Assembly: GCF_001449115.1 (NCBI RefSeq) | Contig: NZ_LAIJ01000002.1 | Span: 1 to 64,000 of the forward strand | Direction: 5' to 3' | Length of the DNA: 64,000 bases | From: Occallatibacter gabretensis | GTDB taxonomy: Bacteria; Acidobacteriota; Terriglobia; Terriglobales; Acidobacteriaceae | Part shown: in pieces, positions 8,772 through 18,117 of the stretch | How positions within the stretch are numbered: position 1 is the stretch's first letter | How the letters are laid out: every line of letters begins with the position of its first letter | Made by a program: the position numbers and the translations under genes | Notes under the pieces: model-generated | What the model saw: the letters and a program-made list of their open reading frames with translations, nothing else | The model's database searches: none | What the model was told of the DNA's origin: nothing

Positions 8772-10628
8772 ATGGCTGCTCGCTGCGTGATTGTTCTTTT
8801 GTTGATTGCCGGTGGTGCTTCAACAATGACAGGACAGGCTGTGCAGAATACTGCGCCTGCGATGGCCGTGACGCCGCAGGATACGCCTGTGCTGGAGGCA
8901 CACGCCACCATGGTGCTGGTGGATGTGGTGGTGACTGAGCATGACAAGGCGATTCATGCGATTGATCCGCACCGGTTCCATATCTTTGAGGACGGGCGTG
9001 AGCAGGTGGTCAGTTCGTTTGATGAGCATGTGCCCAAGCTGGCAGGAACCGCGGCGAACGCAGCGCAGTCCGCGCGCACCGAGCCAAATGTATACACGAA
9101 TATTCCGGATGCGCCGCCTTCAACGGCGGTGAATGTGCTGCTGCTGGATGGGTTGAATACTCCGCTTACGAACCAGGTGCAGGTGCGGCAGCAGATGCTG
9201 CGATACCTGACGAAGATTGAGCCGGGCACGCAGCTGGCGATCTTTACGCTGGCGTCGCGGCTGCGCATGGTGCAGGGGTTTACAGCAAATGTGGGTGAAC
9301 TGACGCACGCGATGCAGAGCGGGAAAGCGACTCCGCAGTCGTCCGTGATTCTGGATCCGGCGGGAGATCAGGCGATTGATTCATTCATCGGCGGTATGGC
9401 CTCAGTGGGCGCGAGCTCGACGGCACTGAGCGCGATGCAGCAGTTTCAGGCAGACCTGATCTCGTATCAGACTGACCTGCGCGTGAAGATGACGCTGGAG
9501 GCGATGCAGCAACTGGCGCGGTATCTGAGCGCTGTGCCTGGCCGGAAGAATCTGATCTGGTTTTCGGGCTCGTTTCCGATCAACATTGCGCCAGATCCCG
9601 GTGTGCAAAGCTCATTTGACCCGATGCGGGATTACACGGAAGAAGTGCAGGAGACGAGCCGAATGCTGGCGGCCGCGCGCGTGGCGGTGTATCCCGTGGA
9701 TGCGCGCGGGCTGATGACGCTGCCGAGTGGCGATGCGTCGCACACACCTTCGACGAATATTTCCAGCGTCACGTCCGGCAGCCCATCCGTCGGGGGCGGA
9801 AGGCGAAGCCGTAGCGGAGGCTCGACGACAAGCTCAGTGAATCGACCGAGTGTGGGTAACGACGATGCGAAGTTTCTGCAACAGACGCAGGCTGAGCAGG
9901 CCTCCATGCGGGAGATTGCAGAAGACACGGGCGGCAAGGCGTACATGAACACGAATGGGCTGAAGGAGGCTGTCGCAAATGCTGTTGAGAATGGCTCCAG
10001 CTATTACACGATTGGGTATGTGCCGCTGAAGAAGGATTTTCATGGAGAGTTTCGCAAGATTCAGGTGCGGCTTGACGGCAGCGACTACAAGCTGGAGTTC
10101 CGTACAGGCTACTACACGGATTCGCCGGGCAAACCAGGCCCGCGCGCGATTGAGCAGACAAGCCTGATTAACGCGGTGGCGGTGCATGGCGCGCCACCGG
10201 ATACAGGCATTCTGTTTAAGGCGCGCATGCTGCCTGCGACAGATTTGTCGCTGAAAGACGCGAAACTTGCGGCGGGGCCGGTGGGCGAGATGTCGGCGCA
10301 CCTGAAGCAGCCGACAGTGCGCTACGTGGTGGATCTTGCGATTGATCCGCGAGGGATTGTTTTTACGCCGAATGAGAAGGGCGGGCAAGAGGCGAAGATC
10401 GAATTGCTGCTGGTGGGCTATAACAGCGAGGGCGGCCGCGTGAATTACCTTGACCGCGGATTCAGTTTGTCGCTGGCTGAGGACCGGTACAGGCAGGCGC
10501 TGGCGCATGGATTGCCGATCCGAATGGAGCTTGATATGCCAGCCGGGCCGGGGTTTTTGCGCGCCGCGGTGCATGATCTGACGGCGGGACGTGCGGGGTC
10601 GGTGGAGGCAGCGATTCAGGCGAAGTGA
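8772..10628 (+). CDS. VWFA-related secreted protein of the acidobacterial type
   Basis: This protein has about 618 residues and an N-terminal signal peptide. It has a short strand-rich N-terminal domain with VLVDVVVTEHDKAI and FEDGREQ, then a von Willebrand factor A-like domain starting at VNVLLLDGLNTP. The usual metal-binding DxSxS of VWFA is replaced by DGLNT, so metal binding may be altered or lost. A Ser/Gly/Arg-rich linker follows, then a region ending YYTIGYVP and a C-terminal beta domain. This architecture is typical of acidobacterial VWFA-related proteins, whose role is unknown. The frame opens at 8703, but GAGG at 8760-8763 fits the ATG at 8772. Confidence 0.8.
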   Translation: MAARCVIVLLLIAGGASTMTGQAVQNTAPAMAVTPQDTPVLEAHATMVLVDVVVTEHDKAIHAIDPHRFHIFEDGREQVVSSFDEHVPKLAGTAANAAQSARTEPNVYTNIPDAPPSTAVNVLLLDGLNTPLTNQVQVRQQMLRYLTKIEPGTQLAIFTLASRLRMVQGFTANVGELTHAMQSGKATPQSSVILDPAGDQAIDSFIGGMASVGASSTALSAMQQFQADLISYQTDLRVKMTLEAMQQLARYLSAVPGRKNLIWFSGSFPINIAPDPGVQSSFDPMRDYTEEVQETSRMLAAARVAVYPVDARGLMTLPSGDASHTPSTNISSVTSGSPSVGGGRRSRSGGSTTSSVNRPSVGNDDAKFLQQTQAEQASMREIAEDTGGKAYMNTNGLKEAVANAVENGSSYYTIGYVPLKKDFHGEFRKIQVRLDGSDYKLEFRTGYYTDSPGKPGPRAIEQTSLINAVAVHGAPPDTGILFKARMLPATDLSLKDAKLAAGPVGEMSAHLKQPTVRYVVDLAIDPRGIVFTPNEKGGQEAKIELLLVGYNSEGGRVNYLDRGFSLSLAEDRYRQALAHGLPIRMELDMPAGPGFLRAAVHDLTAGRAGSVEAAIQAK

Positions 10629-10740
10629 TACGGGGGGAACGAGGGCGCAGGGAAGATGGTTCACCGAGACGAGCCTATCCATCCCACGGACGAAGACTGT
10701 CTGGCGGGCCCGTTACCGTCTGGGTAACCCGAAAATATTC

Positions 10741-11379
10741 CTATTGGTCTTGCTTGAGCTCGTTCAGGAGAAGCTGGGCTTTTGTGGCGAGGGTATTGGC
10801 GCCGTCGAGATCATTGGAGGCGAGAGCGGTGCGAGCCTGCTTGATGTATTCCTTGATCTGGGCAGAGGTCTTCTCTTCTGTGTCGCTGAGCTTGCGATTG
10901 AGCGTGTTGAGGCCGTGCTCGGTGCCATTGAGCGAAGAGACCGTTTGCGCACGCAGATCGGCGGGTTCGCCGGAGGATAGCTTGCCGATGGCAGATGTCT
11001 CGTCTGGAGTGCCGTTTGCGGCTTGCAGTGTTGGGGGTGGGCTATTCGGCGCAGGCTGGGAAGGCGACGTCGCACCAGGAGCGGAGCTGGAATTGGAGGC
11101 CTGTGAAGACGTGCCGTTTGCAGGCTTGGGGACGGGCTTCTTGCGCCTGGGCGGAGGTTTTGGCTGGTCTGTTTGCGAGGCGGTAGCAGGCTGCTCGGGC
11201 TGCGCAGGAGTTACCACCGTCGGAGGCAGTTGATCTTTCTGCGCGACGTCAGGCTTGGGGAGAGGAGCGTCTTCGATTGGAGGCGCAAGTGGTAGCTGGT
11301 TCGCCGCCTGGTTTTTGTGTACACAGGAAGTAAGAACCAAAGACAACAAGCACGCAATGCGTGTGAGATACAACTTCAT
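10741..11379 (-). CDS. Pro-rich lipoprotein linked to a two-component operon
   Basis: This 212-residue protein has a lipoprotein signal: hydrophobic residues followed by the lipobox LTSC with Cys at about residue 19. A long Pro/Ala/Gln/Lys-rich spacer (about residues 30-125) would span the periplasm, and the C-terminal 70 residues form a helical domain with LNTLNRKLSDTEEKTSAQIKE-like heptads. Its ATG overlaps the stop of the histidine kinase gene by four bases (ATGA), so the two are translationally coupled. A role as a sensor accessory or as an envelope target of the kinase is likely but not shown. Confidence 0.75.
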   Translation of the reverse strand: MKLYLTRIACLLSLVLTSCVHKNQAANQLPLAPPIEDAPLPKPDVAQKDQLPPTVVTPAQPEQPATASQTDQPKPPPRRKKPVPKPANGTSSQASNSSSAPGATSPSQPAPNSPPPTLQAANGTPDETSAIGKLSSGEPADLRAQTVSSLNGTEHGLNTLNRKLSDTEEKTSAQIKEYIKQARTALASNDLDGANTLATKAQLLLNELKQDQ

Positions 11380-13277
11380 TCCGTCCCCTTATGAGGCTCA
11401 ACGCCTGCGGTTTGCAGACGGTATCGGCCAGTACGTTCAGGGTAGGCCAGCGGAATGCAGAGGCAAAACTCCGTCCCCCGTACTTCTCTTGATTGTACCT
11501 CCACACTGCCGTGATGTAACTGGAGGATGCGGTACGTCATAGCAAGACCAATGCCACTGCCTCCGCTCTTGGTAGTGAAGTAGAGGTCGAAAATCTTTTC
11601 GCGGATATCGTCAGGAATTCCGACGCCTTCATCCTGCACCCGTATGAGTGCGGTCTTGCGGTCGGATTCGACGACCACGTCGAGTCTGCCGCCCTCCGGC
11701 ATGGCTTGCGCGCCGTTGAGGATGACGTTGAGGAGCGCCTGCTTGAGCAGGTCGGGGTCACTGTTGACCACAACGGACTTGGGGGGCAGGTGGTTGAGGA
11801 GATGGACACCGCGAGTGGATAGTTCGTCGAAGGCCAGGGCGCCGACCTGGGCGACGACGACGCGGAGATCGTTCTCCTGGAGGTGCAGTTCGACGGGACG
11901 GGAGAAATCGATGAGGGATTGGACGACGCGATCGAGACGGTGGATTTCCGACTCGATGATGTCGAGGTGACGCATGGCCGGCGGGCTGGTGTCTCCGAGT
12001 TTGTTTTTGAGCAGCTCGAGGTGCACGACGATGGCGTTGATGGGGTTCTTGACCTCGTGTGCGACGCCGGAGGTGAGACGGCCGATGGCGGACATGCGGC
12101 TGGAAAGCTCAATGCCGGACTCAATGGCTTCGACGGATTCGAGATCCCGGAGGGTTACGAGCGAGCCGAGGCCCTGTGAGGTTTCGTCATCGTGGATGAA
12201 ATGGACGGAGGCCTGGATGCGGCCGCCTGTCTCAGTGAAGATCTCTTCCTGAATAAGCGCAGTACGGGAGTCAAATGCGTCACGGAGGGTTTTGCCGAGG
12301 ACGGTGGAGCGGTCGAAGATCTCCGAGGCATGGAGGCCGTGGATGAGGTCGGGATCGACGTGGAGGAAGCGGCGCGCGGCATCTGAGATGAGGACGACGC
12401 GGTTGTCGGCAGTGAAGAGAAGCAGGCCATCCTGAAGATTGCCGAGAAGCTGATCGAGATTGCCCTTGAGGTTGGAGAAGACCTCCTGGACATCTCGCAT
12501 GCGCTGGCCGATACGCTCGATCTGATGAGAGACACGGATGGCAGGATCAACGGGGGTGACGACCTGGGCCTGATCCTCTCCATCTGAGGGCGTGACCCAG
12601 TAGTCGAGCTGCATGGAGATTTCTTCAATGGGGCGGAGGGCGAAGTTGCCGAGGAGAAGAGCAACGACGAGTGCCGCGCCGAGGACAAAACCCATGAGAT
12701 GGCTGGATTCCTTGAGCCAGGGCTTGTAAACGGCGCGGAGGAAGGTGGTACTGACGCCAACATGCACGCTGACGAACGGCCTGTTGTTGCGTTCAAGCGG
12801 AACGACGACGTCATAGATCTGGGGAGCGCCGAAGACCACCTGGGCGAGTTGGACGGGACCCGCGTTGAGGAGCTGGTCGTAGTTGGGACGGGCGGGTAGC
12901 GGCTTGTCGAGGTTCAGCGGATTCGTGCTGAGAAGAATCTGCCCAGTGTAGTCGCCAATGTTGATGTCATAAACGGTGAATGAGTAACGGTTTACGGAAT
13001 CAATGACGGCCTGGAGAGGCTGATTGTTGCGGACGGCTTCGAGCGCGAGGTCATGGAGCTGCTCTGGGTGAGCAGGATCGAGGGTGCGGTCTCTGAGGCC
13101 GGATTCCAGCGCGTTCTGCAGGGAGAACCGCACCTGTTCGGCGACCATGCGGTTGTTTTCGTGGGACTGCTCGATGGAGGTGTGCAGAATCTGGCTGACG
13201 TAGACCAGCGACAGCGTCCCGGCGATACACATCACCAGGGCCGTAATGGCCAGCACAAGTTTGGTCTTCAGGCGCAT
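11376..13277 (-). CDS. Membrane sensor histidine kinase, NtrB/ZraS-like
   Basis: This 633-residue kinase has a transmembrane helix at residues 7-29, an extracytoplasmic sensor region (about 30-190), a second membrane helix at 193-214, a PAS-like domain around 275-385 and the kinase core. The phosphoacceptor is H407 in GVAHEVKNP. The N-box Asn is N521, the G1 box DEGVGIPD is at 549-556 and the G2 box with GSGIGLAM ends near 580. It should phosphorylate the adjacent sigma-54 response regulator. The gene follows the regulator by 11 bases and overlaps the lipoprotein gene by four, so the three form an operon. The stimulus is unknown. Confidence 0.9.
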   Translation of the reverse strand: MRLKTKLVLAITALVMCIAGTLSLVYVSQILHTSIEQSHENNRMVAEQVRFSLQNALESGLRDRTLDPAHPEQLHDLALEAVRNNQPLQAVIDSVNRYSFTVYDINIGDYTGQILLSTNPLNLDKPLPARPNYDQLLNAGPVQLAQVVFGAPQIYDVVVPLERNNRPFVSVHVGVSTTFLRAVYKPWLKESSHLMGFVLGAALVVALLLGNFALRPIEEISMQLDYWVTPSDGEDQAQVVTPVDPAIRVSHQIERIGQRMRDVQEVFSNLKGNLDQLLGNLQDGLLLFTADNRVVLISDAARRFLHVDPDLIHGLHASEIFDRSTVLGKTLRDAFDSRTALIQEEIFTETGGRIQASVHFIHDDETSQGLGSLVTLRDLESVEAIESGIELSSRMSAIGRLTSGVAHEVKNPINAIVVHLELLKNKLGDTSPPAMRHLDIIESEIHRLDRVVQSLIDFSRPVELHLQENDLRVVVAQVGALAFDELSTRGVHLLNHLPPKSVVVNSDPDLLKQALLNVILNGAQAMPEGGRLDVVVESDRKTALIRVQDEGVGIPDDIREKIFDLYFTTKSGGSGIGLAMTYRILQLHHGSVEVQSREVRGTEFCLCIPLAYPERTGRYRLQTAGVEPHKGTE

Positions 13278-13288
13278 CGAAAGGGCCT

Positions 13289-14695
13289 TCAGGCGGATTG
13301 AGCCTCGCGGTTTTGACTGTATTCCTTAAGCTTATTGTGCAACGTTTTTAGGCTTACGCCAAGGATCTCCGCGGCACGCGTCTTATTTTGTCCCGTGGCT
13401 TCGAGTGTCCGGAGGATGAGGAGGCGTTCAGCTTCATCGACGGTGGTGCCGACGCGGACGGGCACGAGGCTGGAGTCATTGGCTGCGTGCGCAGCCACAG
13501 GTGACCTGCCGAAGGCGGGGGGGAGATGACCGGCGTCGAGCGGCGCTCCGTCGGGGCAGAGAATGACGGCACGCTCGATGGTGTTGCGCAACTCGCGGCC
13601 GTTGCCGGGCCAGCTCCAGGCCATCATGCGGTCCACGATGGAGGGCGCGAGACCGGAGACTTTGCGCCCGTGCTTCTTGTTCATCTCATCCAGCATGGCC
13701 TCCGCCATAGTAGGGAGGTCTTCCATGTGCGAGCGGAGCGGCGGCAGGTGGATGTGGAAGACGTTGAGGCGATAGAAGAGGTCAGAGCGGAGGCTGCTCT
13801 GCTCAATGGCCTGTTCGGGGTCGCGGTTGGTGGCAGCCAGAACGCGAACGTCGACGTCGATTTCGGATTTTGCGCCGAGGCGGCGCAACTTGCGTTCTTC
13901 GAGGACGCGGAGGAGCTTGGCCTGGGTGCCGATGGGCATTTCGGCGAGTTCATCGAGGAGAAGGGTGCCATTGGAGGCCAGCTCAAAGCAGCCGACGCGG
14001 CGCTCGAGTGCTCCGGTGAAGGAGCCTTTTTCATGGCCGAAGATCTCGCTTTCGATGAGGGTTTCCGGAATGGCCGCGCAGTTGACGGCGACGAAAGGCC
14101 GCTGCTTGCGCGGACTGAGATCGTGAAGCGTACGGGCGACGAGTTCTTTGCCGGTGCCGCTTTCGCCAGTGATGAGGACGGAGACATTGGATGGGGCGAT
14201 CTGCTCGATGAGGGTGAAGATTTCCCGCATGGATTTGGAACTGCCGACCATGGAGCCGAGAACACCGGTTTCACGCAGGCGGCGGCGGGCGACTTCGAGC
14301 TCGATGGCGGTTTCGCGCTGGCGGGTGGCGTTGCCGAGAATGGCGCGGAGACGCGTGGCGTCAACCGGTTTGAGGACAAAGTCGTATGCCCCGAGCTTCA
14401 TGGCCTCTACGGCGGTCTGGATGGTGCCCTGGGCAGTGAGCAGGACGACGGCGATGCTGGAATCGACGCCATTGTTGGCGTCGGCGAGGCGGGCTAGCAG
14501 GCCCAGACCGTCCAGGCGCGGCATCTTGAGGTCGGTGACGACGATGGCCGGTTCCCAGGCGAGAATTTTTTCCCAACCATCCATGCCGTCAACGGCGGTT
14601 TCGGTTCGGTAGCCCCAGCCGGAGATCAGCTCGGCAAGGCCGGTCAGGGCGTGGGGCTCGTCTTCGACGATTAAAACCTTTACTGCATTAGCCAT
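13289..14695 (-). CDS. Sigma-54-dependent response regulator, NtrC family
   Basis: This 468-residue regulator has three domains. The receiver domain (1-120) has acidic residues at 11-12 and the phosphorylated Asp at D55. The AAA+ domain has Walker A GESGTGKE at 177-184, the sigma-54 contact loop GSFTGA at 224-229 (Ser in place of the usual first Ala), and Walker B LLLDE at 245-249. The C-terminal Fis-type helix-turn-helix contains TRAAEILGVS. It activates sigma-54 promoters when phosphorylated by the downstream kinase. No sigma-54 promoter was identified by eye in this window, so its targets are unknown. Confidence 0.93.
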   Translation of the reverse strand: MANAVKVLIVEDEPHALTGLAELISGWGYRTETAVDGMDGWEKILAWEPAIVVTDLKMPRLDGLGLLARLADANNGVDSSIAVVLLTAQGTIQTAVEAMKLGAYDFVLKPVDATRLRAILGNATRQRETAIELEVARRRLRETGVLGSMVGSSKSMREIFTLIEQIAPSNVSVLITGESGTGKELVARTLHDLSPRKQRPFVAVNCAAIPETLIESEIFGHEKGSFTGALERRVGCFELASNGTLLLDELAEMPIGTQAKLLRVLEERKLRRLGAKSEIDVDVRVLAATNRDPEQAIEQSSLRSDLFYRLNVFHIHLPPLRSHMEDLPTMAEAMLDEMNKKHGRKVSGLAPSIVDRMMAWSWPGNGRELRNTIERAVILCPDGAPLDAGHLPPAFGRSPVAAHAANDSSLVPVRVGTTVDEAERLLILRTLEATGQNKTRAAEILGVSLKTLHNKLKEYSQNREAQSA

Positions 14696-14764
14696 ATATA
14701 GAACTCAGTGTTTATCTATTATGCACACGCCGGCGGGCATTTTAATATGGCGGCGCTGCGGTGC

Positions 14765-16660
14765 TCAATCCGTTCCGGCACCGACGTTTCCGGCGGCAAA
14801 GAGCTTTTTGAGGGCTTCTGCCTGTGCGGGTGAGCCTTGAACGACGAACCAGGACCACAGCGAATGCGGCCCGAAGGCTTCGGGCGGTGGCGGATTGCCG
14901 GTGATTTCAATGCCGATGGGTTTGCCTGCGGTGGATTGCGCAAGGTAGCGATCCATTGGGAAACGGCCATTGAGGGCTGGAGCTTTCATCTGCACGGCAT
15001 CGACGTAAAGCAGGCCGGGGAAGTAGTCGGAGGGAGTTCCTGCACCGGGCGCGAAGGACGGCGGACCTTGTTGCCAGACCCAGAGAAGATTGCGGATGCC
15101 GTCCTGCCGGACGAGGCGGTCAAAAAGCATGCGGTAGAGATGCGCAGAGCCGCGAAAGCCTTTGCGGCCAGCCCACCAGAAGGGTTTTTCTGAAGAGGCC
15201 GGGCCCGTGGAGTCAGGATAGGCGTTGAAGAGGACGGGGATGCCGGCCTTCTGAAATTCGCGGAGAGCTTCGGCGGCGGAGTCGACTTGTGCGGTCCAGA
15301 GCTTGTTGAGAGCTGTACCGGGCGTGATGAGATCGTTCCATTCGTAATCGGTAAGGGCGGATTTGGCGGGACCGTTGTCCGTGGGGCGCAGTGGAGCGTA
15401 GGTGAGGGAGACGGCAGTGTGCCTCTGTTTGACGGAATCGATGATCCCGGCGATTTGAGGCCTCATACCGTCGAAGTCCGCGGCGAGGATAGCAGGGGTG
15501 AACCCCGTTGCATCGCCGCGAATTCCACCCAGCGGGGCTTTGCCCGGCGCGGCGGCAAGCTTTGCAAGCAGCCTTCGTGCTTCTGCTGTTGATTCCGGCG
15601 AAACCGGTTGGGGAGGCGCGTCGTTGAAGCTCTTCCGCATGGCTTCCATAGCGGGCGCTATGCGTGGGTCGTCGCGGTTGATGGAGACGGGTGAGTGATA
15701 GACAGCCTGGATGCGGTCGGCGGGGCTGCTTGATTCGAGCAGACCGGACCATGCCATGAAATAGGTCCACTTTGGCTGTACGGCCAGAACATCCAGAGAG
15801 GGAAGGCCGCCGACTTCACCGAGTGCAATGGGCTTGCCGGCAGCAATGCGCAGCATATCGTCGTAATACTCCTGCTTGAACTCGCCGTAGATATCCATGG
15901 TGACGACATCAGCGTAGGCTGCGCCAGGGTAGTAGTCCGCGCTGGGACCGGCTGCGCCGCCGGGGGCGTTCACGTTCCAGACCCAGACAAGGTTGTCGAG
16001 ATGATGCACGTTGACGAAGCGGTCATAGAGCTGGCGATAGAGAGCGGCGGAGCCGTTTGGGCCGGGCCGGTATCCCCACCAGAACCAGTTGCCGTTGACT
16101 TCGTGATAGGCACGGAAGAGAACCGGAACATTGGCATCGCGCAGCTGGCGGAGGAAGCCTACGATTACGTCGACCTGCGCGCACCAGCGGTTGTAAATGG
16201 GCGTGCCGGGGGTGAGAAGCTGCTGAAACTCGTAGTCGGTGAGCTTGCCTTGCACGGAATCGCGGAAGGTGACGGGCTCATCGTCCGTGGGACGCACGGC
16301 ATGCCAGGTGAGCGCGATGATGGAGCCGTTTTTGTACTGGCGCTTGATTTCTTCCACGATAGCGGGACGGGCGAGTGTGGAGTCCTTGTCTTCGCCACCG
16401 GAGAAGCCGAAGTCCTCGCCGAAGAGGCCGGGATATTTGCCGGTGATGTCGTAGGCGCGGTCGGTCCATTTGGAGCCGTCATTGGGGAAGTTGTGCTGGC
16501 CGGTGACGATGCCTTTCCCGGAGATGGAAGAGAGCAGCGCAAGAAGCGCGCGGGCTTCGGGTGTGGCGTGCGGGTTGACGGGCTGCTGGGAGGACGCGAG
16601 CGATGAGGCGACGAGGGCGCAGACGGCGACAAGAGAAGCGAGACGCAAAAAACTGGGCAT
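14765..16660 (-). CDS. Secreted tandem GH26 protein, mannanase-like, second module degenerate
   Basis: This 631-residue secreted protein has a signal peptide (residues 1-24) and two GH26-type modules in tandem. Module 1 (about 35-345) has the acid/base pair H186-E187 in FRAYHEVNG and the nucleophile E282 in LGEVGG, as in beta-mannanases. Module 2 (about 358-625) keeps the fold landmarks (LTYAPLRPTD, FWWAG, LLWVWQ) but the acid/base site reads YPDSTG instead of YHEVNG, and the nucleophile segment is GIEITG, shifted by one residue. Module 1 probably cleaves mannan or a related beta-glycan outside the cell, while module 2 probably binds. Exact substrate cannot be read from sequence. Confidence 0.85.
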   Translation of the reverse strand: MPSFLRLASLVAVCALVASSLASSQQPVNPHATPEARALLALLSSISGKGIVTGQHNFPNDGSKWTDRAYDITGKYPGLFGEDFGFSGGEDKDSTLARPAIVEEIKRQYKNGSIIALTWHAVRPTDDEPVTFRDSVQGKLTDYEFQQLLTPGTPIYNRWCAQVDVIVGFLRQLRDANVPVLFRAYHEVNGNWFWWGYRPGPNGSAALYRQLYDRFVNVHHLDNLVWVWNVNAPGGAAGPSADYYPGAAYADVVTMDIYGEFKQEYYDDMLRIAAGKPIALGEVGGLPSLDVLAVQPKWTYFMAWSGLLESSSPADRIQAVYHSPVSINRDDPRIAPAMEAMRKSFNDAPPQPVSPESTAEARRLLAKLAAAPGKAPLGGIRGDATGFTPAILAADFDGMRPQIAGIIDSVKQRHTAVSLTYAPLRPTDNGPAKSALTDYEWNDLITPGTALNKLWTAQVDSAAEALREFQKAGIPVLFNAYPDSTGPASSEKPFWWAGRKGFRGSAHLYRMLFDRLVRQDGIRNLLWVWQQGPPSFAPGAGTPSDYFPGLLYVDAVQMKAPALNGRFPMDRYLAQSTAGKPIGIEITGNPPPPEAFGPHSLWSWFVVQGSPAQAEALKKLFAAGNVGAGTD

Positions 16661-16774
16661 GAGCGATGGAATCCTTCGCGGAAATTATATGGGGCGGGCA
16701 GGGACAAAGGAACAAGGGGCAGGGGGCAAAGAAAAATTGCTAGTTGTGCACTACAATTCACAAACGAGGAATCG

Positions 16775-16930
16775 ATGGCTCTTAAAACAATGCGGTGGGA
16801 CCCGTCCGAATATCTCGACAGTCCGGAGGAGATAGCGGCGTATCTGGAGGCGGCTTTCGAGGATGGCGATTCGGACTTGATTGCAGCGGCGCTTAGTGAC
16901 ATTTCCCGAGCGATCGGTTTGACGCTCTAA
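16775..16930 (+). pseudogene. Truncated HigA-type antidote (addiction module) remnant
   Basis: A 51-residue frame reads MALKTMRWDPSEYLDSPEEI and continues to DISRAIGLTL before its stop. This is the N-terminal half of the putative addiction-module antidote family (HigA-like, about 95-100 residues), which normally continues with the helix-turn-helix. Here the DNA-binding half is absent: the stop lies nine bases before the rhodanese start. AGGA-type sequence (CGAGGA) precedes the ATG. No HigB toxin is nearby. It may be a decayed gene or a short protein still in use; the reading frame itself is intact. Confidence 0.7.
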
Positions 16931-16939
16931 ACTGAATCC

Positions 16940-17263
16940 ATGCTGGATTACGAGATATCTGCCGCTGAAGCCGCGGAACTGCTGAAGGAAAAGAAGGCCC
17001 GTTTCATTGATGTCCGCGAGCCGTGGGAGTTTGCCACGGCGAAGATTGAAGGCTCTGAGCTGATGCCGATGGGCGATGTGCCTTCACGCGCGCACCAGGA
17101 GCTGGACCCTGAGGAGCGGCTGGTGGTGCTGTGCCATCACGGGATGCGGAGCATGAATACGACGGTATGGCTGCGGAACCAGGGCTTTGAGCAGGCGCAG
17201 AGTCTGCGGGGCGGGATCGATGCGTGGTCGGCGGAAATCGATCCGAAGGTACCGCGGTACTAA
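16940..17263 (+). CDS. Rhodanese-domain sulfurtransferase
   Basis: This 107-residue cytosolic protein is a single rhodanese domain. The conserved FIDVREPWEF is at residues 22-31. The active-site loop is CHHGMRS at 65-71, with the catalytic Cys at C65 that would carry a persulfide. Small rhodaneses of this type (GlpE/PspE-like) transfer sulfur from thiosulfate or similar donors; the physiological partner is unknown. It starts nine bases after the antidote remnant and ends five bases before the convergent lipid A deacylase gene. Confidence 0.88.
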   Translation: MLDYEISAAEAAELLKEKKARFIDVREPWEFATAKIEGSELMPMGDVPSRAHQELDPEERLVVLCHHGMRSMNTTVWLRNQGFEQAQSLRGGIDAWSAEIDPKVPRY

Positions 17264-17267
17264 AATA

Positions 17268-18029
17268 TCAGCGGCCAAAGACGTAAGTTACCTGGAAAAG
17301 ACCGTTGTCGATGCCGGGGTTTACGTCTGTGGTGTCGTGGTCCGAGATATGGTGATAGCGCCACTCGAAGCGCATCGATTGGTGCGGCGTGCGATACCAC
17401 TCGATGCCTGCGCCGAAGTCAAAGGTGAAGTTAAAGGAACCGGCTTCGGCGATCGGGATGGGATGCGTGGAGTACATGTAGCCACCGTGGCCTACGAAGA
17501 ACGGCTGAATGGGATGCGTCGGGCGGAAGTTCCAGCGGAAGCCAACGGGTGAGAAGGCCTCACCGATGGTCCATTGGCGACCGGAGCAGGTGAAGGTATC
17601 TGTGCCTGCGTACGTGACTTCGTTGATGACGAAATTGTACTGATTGACGTAGGGCGCGCAACTGATCATGGGTTGGAGCCCGGTAACAACGGCGGTCGCC
17701 TGGGTGGGCGAGGTCTGCACGTTGACAGACTTGGTGAGTGGATCGCTTTCGAGCGCTACTGGGAGAATCTCAGCGTCGTATTGCCAGTTCAGGTAGCGAT
17801 TGAGGATGAGCCTGCGGCTGTAGTCGGCGCCGATCTGCAGGAGCTTGCGCTGCTCGGCATAGCCCATGATGATGTGGCTGGAGTCGTTGGAGTACGCGAA
17901 GAGAAGGCCGAAGGAGTTGGTGCGGCCATAGAGCGGGGTTTGCGGCGGGACTTCTTTCTGTGCGGCAGCGATGGTGGATGCGGCAAGGAGAGGCAGGCAG
18001 CAGAAGAGCAACAGGCGAGCGTTGAGCAA
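17268..18029 (-). CDS. PagL-type lipid A 3-O-deacylase (acyloxyacyl hydrolase family)
   Basis: This 253-residue outer-membrane protein has a signal peptide (1-23) and alternating hydrophobic strands ending in a C-terminal aromatic-basic residue pattern (TYVFGR). The segment with H226, H227 and S229 in YHHIS followed by NPGID matches the PagL catalytic region, where His and Ser with an acidic residue remove the 3-O acyl chain of lipid A. The acidic member of the triad is not obvious here, so activity is inferred from family resemblance. It is convergent with the rhodanese gene and divergent from the M20 peptidase gene. Confidence 0.75.
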   Translation of the reverse strand: MLNARLLLFCCLPLLAASTIAAAQKEVPPQTPLYGRTNSFGLLFAYSNDSSHIIMGYAEQRKLLQIGADYSRRLILNRYLNWQYDAEILPVALESDPLTKSVNVQTSPTQATAVVTGLQPMISCAPYVNQYNFVINEVTYAGTDTFTCSGRQWTIGEAFSPVGFRWNFRPTHPIQPFFVGHGGYMYSTHPIPIAEAGSFNFTFDFGAGIEWYRTPHQSMRFEWRYHHISDHDTTDVNPGIDNGLFQVTYVFGR

Positions 18030-18117
18030 CGAAGACTCCTTGACGTAAAAACTTTGGCCAGAGAACCTATACTTTCGCTTTGGTCGTTATTTTCTCTCGT
18101 TGGACTGGAGTTTCGCT

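Noticed and set aside
13526..14497. Plus-strand frame of 323 codons over the response regulator
   Set aside because: A mirror of the AAA+ regulator, which carries all family motifs on the minus strand.
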